NCBI GenBank assembly: GCA_966211675.1
Contig: CBIHPK010000008.1
Span: 1-64,000 of the forward strand
Source of the DNA: SCUS01 sp966211675
GTDB taxonomy: Bacteria; Myxococcota_A; Polyangia; Polyangiales; Ga0077539
Direction: 5' to 3'
DNA: 64,000 bases
In this document: positions 23,234 to 32,100 of the stretch, in pieces
Numbering within the stretch: position 1 is the first letter of the stretch
Layout of the letters: every line of letters starts with the position of its first letter
The notes under the pieces: model-generated
Told to the model about the DNA's origin: nothing
Seen by the model: the letters and a program-made list of their open reading frames with translations, nothing else
Database searches by the model: none
Made by a program: the position numbers and the translations under genes

Positions 23234-23370
23234 TGGCCACCGACCTTCACCGCGGGCACGGCGCCCTCGGCGGCGAGACGGTACATCACGTCCGGCGAGA
23301 CGCGGCAGAGCGCCGCGGCCTCGGGGATGGTGAGCACCTCCGCGGTGAGGTCGAGGGCCAGGTCAGCCAC
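22999..23370 (-). CDS. Excisionase-like HTH protein overlapping int
   Basis: 123 aa, ATG at 23370. Residues about 10-60 are a MerR-type excisionase HTH: VLTIPEAAALCRVSPDVMYR, then GAVPAVKVGGQWRILRSELL. After residue 45 the frame runs inside integrase and becomes Ser/Pro/Arg-rich, so the C-terminal half may be a by-product of the overlap. It should bend DNA at the attachment site and favour excision. The 235-base overlap with int is unusually long for a phage with otherwise 1-11 base overlaps. Confidence 0.7.
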   Translation of the reverse strand: MADLALDLTAEVLTIPEAAALCRVSPDVMYRLAAEGAVPAVKVGGQWRILRSELLRWLAASAVSSTPSRAATSGGSRSPASAGARSASPSTAPRKKKPTASRRSDSPPEPSITKQLLQLVKRT

Positions 23371-23788
23371 GGCCGCCTCCTACCGCGAGCCCCACCACGC
23401 CGAGGTCGCGCAGGAGCCGAGCGGTCTCCTTCCATTGGACGTCGTTCCCGAGGACCTCGAGGCCTCGGTAGAAGACCGTGCCGTACCGTTCGTGCTCGGC
23501 CGCCGTGACGTACACGCCCGGCACCGACCAGTACTGCGTGGCCGTCAGGTCGATGCGCCACCCGCCGAGCGCGCACCACACATGGCCTTCGCCCCATGGC
23601 TTGCGAGGGCGCTTGACCACGCCGCCGACCACGTCGAGCTCGAAGCCAGCGGCCCGGGCGCGCGCCTGGAGGTAGAGCGAGGCGGGGATGCAGCGCTTCG
23701 CCAGCGACGGATCCCCCGTGCAGGCGACGAGGGCGGTGCGGGCCTCTGCTGCGACGCGGCGAAGGGCCTCGGGGATGCGCTCACCCAC
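23363..23788 (-). CDS. Transglutaminase/papain-fold-like protein
   Basis: 141 aa from the GTG at 23788. A possible Cys-His-Asp triad is seen: Cys in AKRCIPASLYLQ near the start of a long helix, then HVWCALGGWRIDLTATQYW, which holds the His and Asp in the spacing of transglutaminase-like phage proteins. A role in peptide-bond hydrolysis or cross-linking is possible. It overlaps the upstream gene by 8 bases and the xis gene by 8 bases. The family call is by pattern only. Confidence 0.55.
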   Translation of the reverse strand: MGERIPEALRRVAAEARTALVACTGDPSLAKRCIPASLYLQARARAAGFELDVVGGVVKRPRKPWGEGHVWCALGGWRIDLTATQYWSVPGVYVTAAEHERYGTVFYRGLEVLGNDVQWKETARLLRDLGVVGLAVGGGRG

Positions 23789-24014
23789 GGGACACCTCCA
23801 TCCGAATGGCCGAGCGGATCGCGCGCTCGTACGCCTCGCCCTGGGCGACGAGGGCCCGCTGCTCGTCGGTGAGCACGGCGCCAGCGCGCGCGACCGACGC
23901 GAGGCAGCGGACGGAGCCGACGTGCGCGCGCAGCGACCCGGTGGGGATGCGGGCGACGCGGCAGACGGGGCAACGCGAGGCGCGGCCGTCGACGGCCTTC
24001 CACGGTTCAGACAC
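23781..24014 (-). CDS. Small zinc-finger-like protein
   Basis: 77 aa. CPVCRVARIPTGSLRAHVGS followed by VRC gives a C2HC-type zinc-binding pattern near the N-terminus, with a helical tail (LTDEQRALVAQGEAYERAIRSA). It overlaps its neighbours by 8 bases on each side. No family name can be given; small zinc proteins of this kind are numerous in this prophage. Confidence 0.6.
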   Translation of the reverse strand: MSEPWKAVDGRASRCPVCRVARIPTGSLRAHVGSVRCLASVARAGAVLTDEQRALVAQGEAYERAIRSAIRMEVSRG

Positions 24015-24564
24015 GGGGCGCCTCCGCGATCACGAGCAGGGGGGCGGTCGGGCGCTGGTCGTTCGCCGCGGGCTCGGACGGCATGTACCCCCGGCACGAG
24101 CCCTGGCGGTCGCAGACCACCGCGGACCGTATCTCGAAGGTGCGGCCGCCCTGCACCCCGAAGTCGAGCAGTTGCGCCGTGGTGCCGCAGGCGTGTCCGA
24201 GCGCGCAGCTCCGCGCGAAGGGCAGCGAGCGGCGGGCGAGGTCCCGGAGGTAGCGCCAGTGCCCGGCGGCGGCACGTCGCGCCTCGAGCTCGGTGCGCGG
24301 CTGGCCCGCGCGGCGACCCGAGAGCACGCGCTCGTAGCCGCGCCACATGCTGTCGATCCACGAGGCCCGGCCCTCGGGCGTGCCGTACTTCCCCAGCCAG
24401 GGGTCGACCGGCGCGCCGAGGTGCACGCATCGGGTCGCGACGTCGACGCGCAGGGTGGCGAGCTGCGCGGCAGCGCGGCAGTCATCGCAGCGGAGCGGTT
24501 CGCTCGTGACGAACACGCGCAGGGTGCCCGGGCAGTCGGGTGTGGTGCAGCTGTGCCGGCTCAC
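24007..24564 (-). CDS. Cys-rich hypothetical protein
   Basis: 185 aa. The N-terminus CTTPDCPGTLRVF followed by LRCDDCRAA forms a four-Cys zinc ribbon. Later Cys residues occur in SCALGHACG and VVCDRQGSCRGYMPS, the latter like a second metal knuckle. The middle (EGRASWIDSMWRGYERVL) is helical. Translationally coupled to both neighbours (8- and 4-base overlaps). Function unknown. Confidence 0.6.
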   Translation of the reverse strand: MSRHSCTTPDCPGTLRVFVTSEPLRCDDCRAAAQLATLRVDVATRCVHLGAPVDPWLGKYGTPEGRASWIDSMWRGYERVLSGRRAGQPRTELEARRAAAGHWRYLRDLARRSLPFARSCALGHACGTTAQLLDFGVQGGRTFEIRSAVVCDRQGSCRGYMPSEPAANDQRPTAPLLVIAEAPRV

Positions 24565-24959
24565 GGGTCACCGGCCTTCCCGTCGGCGAACCCGGCCACG
24601 TCGTAGAGCGCGAGGAGCTTCACCCGCTCCCCGGAGGACATCTCCTCGCCCGCCTCGATGCTCCGGAGCCGCGCGCTCGGCCACTCCAGCAGCTTCGCGG
24701 CCTGGCCGACGCTGAGGCCCGCGGCCTCGCGCGCCTGCCTCGGCGTCCCGCGCCCCTCGCCGATCGCCAGCACCTGGGCGACGCGCTGGAGGTCCGAGGC
24801 GTTGCCGCCGTCGAGGCCTTCGTACGTGCGCCGCTCGGCGGGGTCCATCTCGCCCGCGAGGTAGCGCTTGAAGGTCAGGACCTCCGCGCGGTCGGCGGCC
24901 GTCGGCGCGCCACCGCAGGCGATGGAGCCGTGCACGGCCCTGCAACGACGGCTACCCAT
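24561..24959 (-). CDS. XRE-like HTH protein
   Basis: 132 aa. The C-terminal half reads TPRQAREAAGLSVGQAAKLL, then RLRSIEAGEEMSSGERVKLLALYDV, a Cro/C1-type HTH (helices 1-5). The N-terminal half has two Cys and a helical ERRTYEGLDGGNASDLQRV region. Its location deep in the leftward operon suggests a secondary regulator and not the main repressor. It overlaps the next gene by 4 bases. Confidence 0.65.
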   Translation of the reverse strand: MGSRRCRAVHGSIACGGAPTAADRAEVLTFKRYLAGEMDPAERRTYEGLDGGNASDLQRVAQVLAIGEGRGTPRQAREAAGLSVGQAAKLLEWPSARLRSIEAGEEMSSGERVKLLALYDVAGFADGKAGDP

Positions 24960-25287
24960 GGCGGACCTCCACTCCCGCGTCGGCCCAGGTGAGCTCCCAC
25001 GCGATCACGTCCAGGTACTGCGCGAGGCTCTGCCCGAAGTGCTCCTCGCCCTGCGCCCGCGCGACCTCGGCGAAGTCGAGGAACATGCTCTGGAGCTTCG
25101 GGTACGCGGAGGCGAGCGTCGCCGGAAGGGTCGCGTCCTCCGTCGCGATCACGCCAATGGCCGCGCGGAGTACGTGCACGGCCTGCCCGCGGCTCCCGCA
25201 CATCCGGAAGGTCCGCCCGCTCGGCGCCGTCAGGATGGGCTTGTCCCTCGAGACCAGCCAGGCCTCGGGCATCTGGAAGCTACCCAC
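24952..25287 (-). CDS. Hypothetical protein
   Basis: 111 aa: MGSFQMPEAWLVSRDKPILT, then a basic FRMCGSRGQAVHVLRAAIG and a helical C-terminus rich in Ala/Glu (QSMFLDFAEVARAQGEEHFG). Coupled to both neighbours by 8-base overlaps. No recognised family. Confidence 0.55.
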   Translation of the reverse strand: MGSFQMPEAWLVSRDKPILTAPSGRTFRMCGSRGQAVHVLRAAIGVIATEDATLPATLASAYPKLQSMFLDFAEVARAQGEEHFGQSLAQYLDVIAWELTWADAGVEVRHG

Positions 25288-26068
25288 GGGGGACCTCCTC
25301 CGTCGGCCGCGGGCACACGCTGCCCGTGCGGTCGACCGCGACCCAGCGCACCGGGTTGTCGCCGGCCGCCTCGACCCCGGCCGCGAGCTCGGTGTGCGAC
25401 CCGCGGAGGGGCGCGACGACGAACTCGCCGTCCTGGTCGTCGTACGACACGAGCCACCACCCGCGGGCGGCCGCGTGGGCGCGGGCCTCGGCGGGAGTCG
25501 GCGTCGCGTAGGTGCCGCGGAGGGCGGCGAGCGCAGCGTCGCGCTGCGCCTCGGCCTCGGTGATCATCTCGCCCGGCGTCTTGCCGTCGACCCACTGCAC
25601 CGTCAGCGCGAAGCGACGGCCGAGCCAGCTGCCGCGGTACTCCGCGGAGTTCGGAGCTTCGTTCGCGTGCCCCAGCAGGCCCGACACGAGGAGGCTCACG
25701 GCGTCCTCGGGCGTGTGCTTGCCCGCGAGCAACCGGCTCTGCGCGCCGAGGGTGTGAAGCGCGTTGGTGAGCGCGCCGGTGAGCACGCGCGCCGCCTCGA
25801 CGCACTGCTCGGGCGTCGCCGTGGGCTGGAGCTCGAGCGCGTCGGCGACGGCCGCGTGCAGCGCACGGGCGTCGAGGAGGTCGGCGCCGAGGTCGGGCGC
25901 GGCCGCGATCAGCGCGGCCTCCGCGTCGCCGTCCGTGAACACGCCGTGCCGCGCATCCATCACGACCTGGTTGCCGCCGAACCCGACGCGCTCGTGCGTC
26001 CACGGGCCCGGCGGCGCAGCCGCGAGCAGCTCCCGCACGCGCTCCGTCGCGACGCGCTCAGCCGACAT
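25280..26068 (-). CDS. Hypothetical protein
   Basis: 262 aa from the ATG at 26068, which overlaps the upstream stop by 11 bases. It reads as a soluble mixed protein: PWTHERVGFGGNQVVMDARH, then a long helical middle, and a C-terminal beta segment (RGWWLVSYDDQDGEFVVAPL). The N-terminal part resembles ead/Ea22-like phage proteins that begin RVRELLAAAPPGPWT and contain AALIAAAPDL; those are common accessory genes of lambdoid leftward operons with no firm function. Confidence 0.55.
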   Translation of the reverse strand: MSAERVATERVRELLAAAPPGPWTHERVGFGGNQVVMDARHGVFTDGDAEAALIAAAPDLGADLLDARALHAAVADALELQPTATPEQCVEAARVLTGALTNALHTLGAQSRLLAGKHTPEDAVSLLVSGLLGHANEAPNSAEYRGSWLGRRFALTVQWVDGKTPGEMITEAEAQRDAALAALRGTYATPTPAEARAHAAARGWWLVSYDDQDGEFVVAPLRGSHTELAAGVEAAGDNPVRWVAVDRTGSVCPRPTEEVPRG

Positions 26069-26999
26069 GGCCCACCTCCACGACGCGGCACATCGCCGAC
26101 AGGTGCTCGGTGTCGGGGTACACCGACTTGGCGAACTCCCAGCCCTCGCCCTCGGTGGCGAACGGGGCGGGGTTGTCCGCCCGGTCGATGCGCCTCCAGT
26201 GGTTGAAGTGATTGACCTCGACGACCCACCCGCTGACCGTCGCCGGCTCCTCCTCGGGCTCGGGCCCGCAGTCATCGCAGCGGGCATGCGAGCCGAAGTC
26301 GACGCCGTTCTCGGAGAGGTCCGCCTCGATGGTGCAGTCCATCGCACACGGCATCTTCCGGTAGCAGCTCGGGCACGCGTGGTAGTGCAGGCCGCGCGGG
26401 TCGCGCGCGACGTCGCCGCCCACGAGCTCGGTGAACCGCTCGAGGAACCGGCGCTCCGCCTCGCGCCAGCCCCACGGCACGATCACCTCGGCGAGCGGGG
26501 CGACCCGCGCGCCCTGGCCGTCGCCCCACGGGGCCGGCGGGATGGTGAGCAGGTCGCGCGCCTCAGTCATCAGCAGCACGTGGTCGACGCGCTTCACGGC
26601 GGGCCACTCGAACGCGCCGTGCGGCAGCCGGAGCCACGACTCGATCACCGTGGCCATGCGCTCCTCGGCCGCGCGGTAGCCCCACATGCTCGGGTCGCGC
26701 TTGATCGGCCGCGGGAGGTCGACGAGGTACGTCTCGGGCGAGTCGTGCATCAGCGCGGCGAGGCGCAGCTTCCGGCGCTGGTCGTCGGTGCGGCACGCCG
26801 AAACGTCCACCTCGTACGACGCGCGCACCGAGTGCTCGGCGACGCTGTAGGGCTCGCGGGCGTGGCCCGCGAAGCGGTTCTGGCACGCCAGGGCGTGCGC
26901 GATGTCCTCGGCGCGCAGGTCCTCGATGCGCGGGTCCAGCGGCCAGACCTGCACCCCGGAAAAGCTCTGCATCCAGTTGCCGCGGCGCTCAGCCGACAT
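26058..26999 (-). CDS. HD-domain phosphohydrolase with C-terminal zinc ribbons
   Basis: 313 aa. The N-terminal about 180 residues match phage HD hydrolases: FSGVQVWPLDPRIEDLRAED, PYSVAEHSVRASYE (first His), AALMHDSPETYLVDLPRPIK (HD pair) and a later Asp in VKRVDHVLL. The family includes YfbR-like 5'-nucleotidases, so nucleotide dephosphorylation is a reasonable expectation. The C-terminal part adds CPSCYRKMPC and a further CDDC pair, probably zinc-binding, plus a segment (WVVEVNHFNHWRRIDRADNP) not expected in the family, so it may be a fusion. It overlaps both neighbours by 11 bases. Confidence 0.75.
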   Translation of the reverse strand: MSAERRGNWMQSFSGVQVWPLDPRIEDLRAEDIAHALACQNRFAGHAREPYSVAEHSVRASYEVDVSACRTDDQRRKLRLAALMHDSPETYLVDLPRPIKRDPSMWGYRAAEERMATVIESWLRLPHGAFEWPAVKRVDHVLLMTEARDLLTIPPAPWGDGQGARVAPLAEVIVPWGWREAERRFLERFTELVGGDVARDPRGLHYHACPSCYRKMPCAMDCTIEADLSENGVDFGSHARCDDCGPEPEEEPATVSGWVVEVNHFNHWRRIDRADNPAPFATEGEGWEFAKSVYPDTEHLSAMCRVVEVGHVG

Positions 27000-27726
27000 G
27001 GGATCCCTCCACCTTGTTGAACTCCAATCGCCAGACCCATGGGTTGCTCGCCCAGGGCGCGCGCTTCCCGTTGTTTCGATCCCAGAACAGCGTGAAGGCC
27101 TGCCGCGGCGTGAAGGCGGGGCGGTTCTCTCGCGTCACGCCGGGCCCGAGGTGCTCCGGGCCGACCATGGCCATGCCCTCGCGCCGCGCGTCTTCCTCCG
27201 TGATCGCGTGCAGGCGCTCGACCCGCACGCTCGCGACCTCGAGGCAGAGCCGCGCGGCCCACCGCGGCATCTGGGTCGAGGGGCGCCAGGTCAGCTTGTC
27301 CCAGCCCCACGAAGCGAGGTCGGAGGCGGGGATCGCGCGGGGGCGGTCAGGGTCGGACTCGTAGGAGTTCGCCGACAGGTCCGCGCGGTACCCGATGACC
27401 CGCGGCGGATCCTGGTCGTGCCCGTAGTACATGGTGTCGGCCGCGCACCACGTCTCCCGCACCCACAACCGGTCGCCAGTCACGCCGTAGGGGCCGAGCG
27501 GCGCCAGTGCCTCGCTGAAGTCGGGCTGGTTGCAGCACACGTCGCCGAGGTGGTGGCCGCGGTAGAACCACCGTCGGCCGCTGCCCTCGTAGAGCGTCTT
27601 GCCGCGCCACTCGTAGATCTGCTCGAACGCGGGCTGCGACTTCATCGGCTGCCGCACGACCGTCTGTGCGCCCGCGAGGATCGCGCGCACCGCGGCCGGG
27701 TGGAGCTGGATGGGGCGCTCAACCAT
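26989..27726 (-). CDS. ASCH/PUA-like phage protein
   Basis: 245 aa from the ATG at 27726. It begins PIQLHPAAVRAILAGAQTVV followed by RQPMK, the hallmark start of phage ASCH-fold proteins (usually PILFS..MVRAIL.G.KT.TRR). Later YGVTGDRLWVRETWCAADTM and RWAARLCLEVASVRVERLHA, then EEDARREGM, agree with that family. ASCH proteins share the PUA fold and are thought to bind RNA or modified bases; the biochemical role in phages is not settled. It overlaps both neighbours by 8-11 bases. Confidence 0.75.
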   Translation of the reverse strand: MVERPIQLHPAAVRAILAGAQTVVRQPMKSQPAFEQIYEWRGKTLYEGSGRRWFYRGHHLGDVCCNQPDFSEALAPLGPYGVTGDRLWVRETWCAADTMYYGHDQDPPRVIGYRADLSANSYESDPDRPRAIPASDLASWGWDKLTWRPSTQMPRWAARLCLEVASVRVERLHAITEEDARREGMAMVGPEHLGPGVTRENRPAFTPRQAFTLFWDRNNGKRAPWASNPWVWRLEFNKVEGSHVG

Positions 27727-28222
27727 GGCTCGCCTCCGTCCATCCCTCGGGCCCGAGCACGCTCGGGCACTCGTGCGTCTCGACCACGAGCCCCGCCCCG
27801 CGGGCGAGCCCGGCCGTGTGCCCGGTACCGCGCGTGTCGGCCCACGGCGCGGCGAGCGCGAGGACGTGCACGCGAGCGCCATCCGCGGCGCGACCCCTCA
27901 CGTAGTCGACCATCGCCGCGTTGCGCACGAGCGGCCAGCGCTTGCCCTCGGGGGCGGCGAACGGGGGGCGCTGCTGCTGGGTCCAGCGCCAGCCCTCGCC
28001 GCTGTCCTCCACCTTGCCCCAGAGGTTGAACACCAGCGTCGGCACCCGCAGGTGAATCGCGAGGCGCCGCGCCCACTCGTCGGGCCCCCTCGCGTCGCCG
28101 GTGACGAGCTCGGCGCCGAGGTCGAGCCGCGAGAGCGCGGTGAGGATCCGTTGTGTCGCCCACCACTCGGCGGCGGGGGTGTTGGCGAGCGCGCGAGAGC
28201 CCGTCACGAGGAGGAGGTTCAC
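27719..28222 (-). CDS. SLOG-fold (YspA-like, DUF2493-type) protein
   Basis: 167 aa from the GTG at 28222, which has GGGAGG six bases upstream and overlaps the previous stop (GTGA). LLLVTGSRALANTPAAEWW and the later ELVTGDARGPDEWARRLA are the two glycine-rich signatures of SLOG/Rossmann proteins; RNAAMVDYVRG follows as the third. SLOG proteins bind nucleotides or nucleotide-derived ligands and occur in phage and defence contexts. It lies next to the ASCH and HD genes, so nucleotide handling is a shared theme. Confidence 0.7.
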   Translation of the reverse strand: MNLLLVTGSRALANTPAAEWWATQRILTALSRLDLGAELVTGDARGPDEWARRLAIHLRVPTLVFNLWGKVEDSGEGWRWTQQQRPPFAAPEGKRWPLVRNAAMVDYVRGRAADGARVHVLALAAPWADTRGTGHTAGLARGAGLVVETHECPSVLGPEGWTEASHG

Positions 28223-28578
28223 GAGCCGCCTCCCGCGATGACCGCGTCGAACCACCCGAATGGGAGGTGCACCACGCGCTCGCCGTCCCGGTCGTGCAGG
28301 AACACCCGGACGTGTCCGGCGGGGATACCATCGAGCCGGCCGAGCGCCGCGCGGCAGGTCTCGCAGGGGCAGGCGCGCAGTCGGGCGAGGGAGGCGCCGA
28401 GGTCGAGCGTAGCGGCGACGGCCTCGCCCGCGGGCGCGGACTTCACCTTCGGTACCCTCCGCGCGACGTGCTCCACGCGCCCGGCCTCGACCACCATGTT
28501 GGTCATCGCAACGCCGCGGGCGCGCTCGCGCGCCACCACGCCGCGGACCAGGTGCGCCACGTCGGAGAGACTCAGCAT
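28219..28578 (-). CDS. Hypothetical protein
   Basis: 119 aa: MLSLSDVAHLVRGVVARERA, a central basic part, a CPCETC pair near 70 and a beta-rich end (GHVRVFLHDRDGERVVHLPF). The CxCxxC could bind metal. Coupled to both neighbours. No family recognised. Confidence 0.55.
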   Translation of the reverse strand: MLSLSDVAHLVRGVVARERARGVAMTNMVVEAGRVEHVARRVPKVKSAPAGEAVAATLDLGASLARLRACPCETCRAALGRLDGIPAGHVRVFLHDRDGERVVHLPFGWFDAVIAGGGS

Positions 28579-28778
28579 GGCCCCTCCCCGTCGATGTCCC
28601 GGTCGCCGAAGAGGTCGTGCATCGCCTGGCGGAACGCGAGTTCGCGCCCCGACGCCGGCAGCCGCGTCGCGCGCACCACCGGGTGGCGGCGCGTGGCGTG
28701 GGCGACCACGTCCTCGGTCCCCTCGTCGCGTGCGGCCTCGAGGTCGTCGGCGAGCGGGCTGGAGTGGTGGCGGCTCAT
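28572..28778 (-). CDS. Small hypothetical protein
   Basis: 68 aa from the ATG at 28778 (ATGA overlap with the gene upstream). MSRHHSSPLADDLEAARDEG, then ELAFRQAMHDLFGDRDIDGE. Acidic with a helical centre. No family recognised; kept because of the coupled overlaps on both sides. Confidence 0.5.
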   Translation of the reverse strand: MSRHHSSPLADDLEAARDEGTEDVVAHATRRHPVVRATRLPASGRELAFRQAMHDLFGDRDIDGEGPC

Positions 28779-29167
28779 CGAGCGAACTCCAGCCGCCAGT
28801 AGCGCAGCGCCACCGGCGGCTCCGCGATCGCCGTCTGCTTCACCGGCTTGGGCTTCCGGGTGCCCTTCACCTTCTCGGGCTTCACCCACCCGAAGGGGTG
28901 CCTGTTGGGCTTGAACCCCACCTTGCGGAGGAGCTTCTCGACCGCGTGCTTCGCCGGGACCGCGATCTCGACACATCCCTTGTGGAAGGCCGGGAGCATG
29001 TTCGACGGGAGCTGCGGCGTGAGGGTCACCAACGCGCGCTCGACGTCCGGCTTCACCGCCGGCCGGTGACCGCGGTGCACGAGCGTGCGCTCCGGGACCT
29101 CCGCCAGTAGCGACAGCTGGGTGGCGACGACCAGCGCGCCAGGATGGGAAGCCTTCGCGGCCTTCAC
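28775..29167 (-). CDS. Hypothetical protein
   Basis: 130 aa. Beta-rich N-terminus (ALVVATQLSLLAEVPERTLV) and a Lys/Pro-rich basic C-terminus (VKPEKVKGTRKPKPVKQ) ending ALRYWRLEFAR. It follows the ParB-methyltransferase gene with a 4-base overlap, so the two are translated together. Nucleic-acid binding is possible from the charge. No family recognised. Confidence 0.55.
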   Translation of the reverse strand: MKAAKASHPGALVVATQLSLLAEVPERTLVHRGHRPAVKPDVERALVTLTPQLPSNMLPAFHKGCVEIAVPAKHAVEKLLRKVGFKPNRHPFGWVKPEKVKGTRKPKPVKQTAIAEPPVALRYWRLEFAR

Positions 29168-32100
29168 GCGCTCACCGCCTTGCGGTCCATCACCACGGTG
29201 ACGGTGCGGACTGCGGTGCCGCTGGCCTTGAACGACCCATCGGGGTTCTCGGTGATGGTCCCGCCGGACTCGCGCACGAGCTCGCGGAACGCCACCGTCC
29301 TGCGGTCCTCGCGGAAGGCAACCCCGGCGCTCATCACTGCGACGAGGCGGCCGCCGGGCGCGAGCAGCCGGAAGGCGCAGGTGACGTGCTCGACGTCCTG
29401 ACCGCGGGCGAAGGGCGGGTTCATCACCACGCGGTCGAAGCGCTGGTCGGTGTCCCAGCGGAGGAAATCGCCGAAGACGTTCTCGGCGAGCAGGTCACCG
29501 TAGCGCGACGCGAGCGTGCGGTGCCGGACGACGTCGAGCTCGACCGCGGTGACCTTGTAGTAGGGGAGCTTCAGCGCCGCCCCGACGATGGCGCCCTCGC
29601 CGGCCGAGGGCTCGAGCAGCGTGAGGTTGTCCATCGCCCCGTCCTCGTCGGCGAGGGTGAGCAGCTGGTGCACGAGCTCCATCGGCGTCGGGAACCACCC
29701 GAGTACGTCGCGGGCGTGGGCGACCTCGCCGGTGAGGATCACGCCGTCCAGGGCGTCGCGCGGGTCGTCGGCGAAGACGTGCCCCTTCAACTTCTTCGAC
29801 CAGGTGCCGCCGAGGGCCTCCAACACCTTGTTGGTGCGCTCGTAGAGCTTCCGATCGAGCGTCCCCTCGGTGATCTTCGCGAGGGTGCCGTCCACCTCCA
29901 TCGTCGAGAGCACCGCCAGCACGTCGTCGGCGACGCGCTCGACGCGGGGGGCGGGGGCGGTTGGGGCGGCGGGGGCCTTCTTCGCCTTCGCAGGTTCGAC
30001 GACCGTCCAGGCCGCGTCGGGCTTCTCCGCGAGCGCGCGCGCTTCAGTCGAGTCGACGTTGTCGAGTCGCAGGACAGAGACGCCAGCCTTCGCCGCAACC
30101 GCCATCGCGGCCTCGATGCGGGCATCTCCGGGACGTGCGGGACCGACGATCGTGAACGGTCGGTAGTCGCCTCCGGAGGCGCTCCCGATGCCGCCCTTCT
30201 CGGAGCTCATCGAGCGGTCGCTTCCGACGCCCTTCTTCCCGTTGCGATCCCAGTAGTCGTCGTCGCGGAACACCAGCACGCTGCCGCGCACCGAGTTGAA
30301 GCGGGGGGCGTCGTCGGTCTCCTCGACCGTGGCCGGATCGGGCTCCTTCTTCGGCTTCTTCGCCTTCGCCGCCTCGGGCTTGGGCTCGGCGAGCAGCATG
30401 CCGTTCACCCGCACCGGCACCTTGTGCTGGCGGCAGTAGTCGAGCACCGGGGAGAGGACGTCGCTCCCGCGCGCGACCCGCGCCACGCGGTCGTCGCCGT
30501 CCGCGTCCCACCGCTTGTGCAGCGCAGCCTTGGCGGTGTCGCGCAGGCCCGAGCGGTGCTGCAGCCAGTCGCCGCGCTTCACCCGGAGCTCGGTGGTGTT
30601 GGTGTCGGCCTCCGGCGCTGCCTCGACGGGCACGGCCGCCTTCTTCGCGGGCTTCGACGGCGAGGGCTTCGCGACCGCCTTGCTCACCGTCCAGTAGCCG
30701 TCGGCCCCGGGCTCGATGCACCCGCCCTGGCCCTCGGGCCTGAACAGCAGCCCGGCGCTCGCCACCTCCACGGTGTCGCCCCAGGCCACGCGGTGCTTGC
30801 CGTCGATGAGCAGCACCGTGCCCGACGGCCCGTCCTCACGGACGAACCCCGCCACGGTCGCCTCCTTGCCGTCGCCGCGCTCCGCGAAGCACCGCACGAC
30901 GTCGCCGAGCCGCACCACGTGCGAGGCCCCCGTCGGTGCGCGCCGCTCGACCGGGACGGCGATCTCCGCGAGCCGGTCGAGCACCTTCGCCGCGAGGCTC
31001 TGCGGGAGCACCGTGCGGAGCGCGATGTTCTCCTTCGCCCTGGGGTCGACCGGCGTCCAGAAGCACGCGGTGGCCGGGTCGAGCACCTCGACGTCGGACT
31101 CGGGTACCCACTCGGGCGGCCCGACGAGCTCGACGAGGGCATCGACCGGCGCGGCGGCCGGGGCCTCGCCCTTCATCAGCGCGAGCAGCTCCGCCTCGAA
31201 GGGCGCCAGGTCGTCGTCAGAGTCGACGTAGGCGATGCGGTCGAAGGCGATCGACGCGGCGATGGCCCGCACGACGAGGTCCTCCGGGAGGGCCGCGACC
31301 AATGCCTCGTCGGTGATGTCCTCCGCCGGCGCGTCAGTGAGGTTCTGCGGGTCCCGGCTCAGCACGGCGAGCACTCGCTGGAAGGTCTGGCTGCCCGCCT
31401 CGACGAGGTACCCGAGCAGCGCGGTGCGCAGCATCGGCACGAGGCCCGCACGGGTCTCCGAAAGCGCGACGAGGCGCTCGACCTTGGCGCGCACCTCGGC
31501 TGCCTTGGCCTCCTGCTGCTTCTTCCACTTCTGGTCGTCGAAGCCGCCGTCGTCGCTGTCCTCGCCGTCGCCCTCCTCGGCGTCGCCACGTGCCGCTCGC
31601 TTCTCGGGCTCCGTCGCCTGGGTCGGCTTCGCGTAGAGCTCGATGGCGCGCCCGCTCGGAGCCTTCACCACCGCAACGGGCTTGGCGCCCTCGACCGGCG
31701 GCGTCGCGACGTAGGGCGCGTTCCAGGCGAGGTTATCGCCGTACTGGAACACCCCGGTCGGGTCAGCGATCACGGTCAGCTTGCGCTTCGTGGCGTCGCG
31801 CTCGACCCGCAGCCAGGTGGCGTCGGCCTTCGTGTTCCAGCAGGCCGCGTCGAGGCAGAGCGCGTCGCTGGAGGCGCCGGAGAAGAGGTCCGCCTGGGCG
31901 TCGGAGCGATGGAAGCACTTCGCGCACGGGCCGTGGCCGGGGAGCGTCTTGTCCTCGGTGTCGAACGGCGCAGCAGCAACGGCGTGCGACTCGTAGCCGA
32001 TGTCCCGGGCGAACTCCCGCGCGCTCGGGATCGGGCGGTCGTGGTGGTAGCGGGCGAGCACCCGCTGCTGGGTCGAGGGGGCGAGCGCCGCGAGCTGCTG

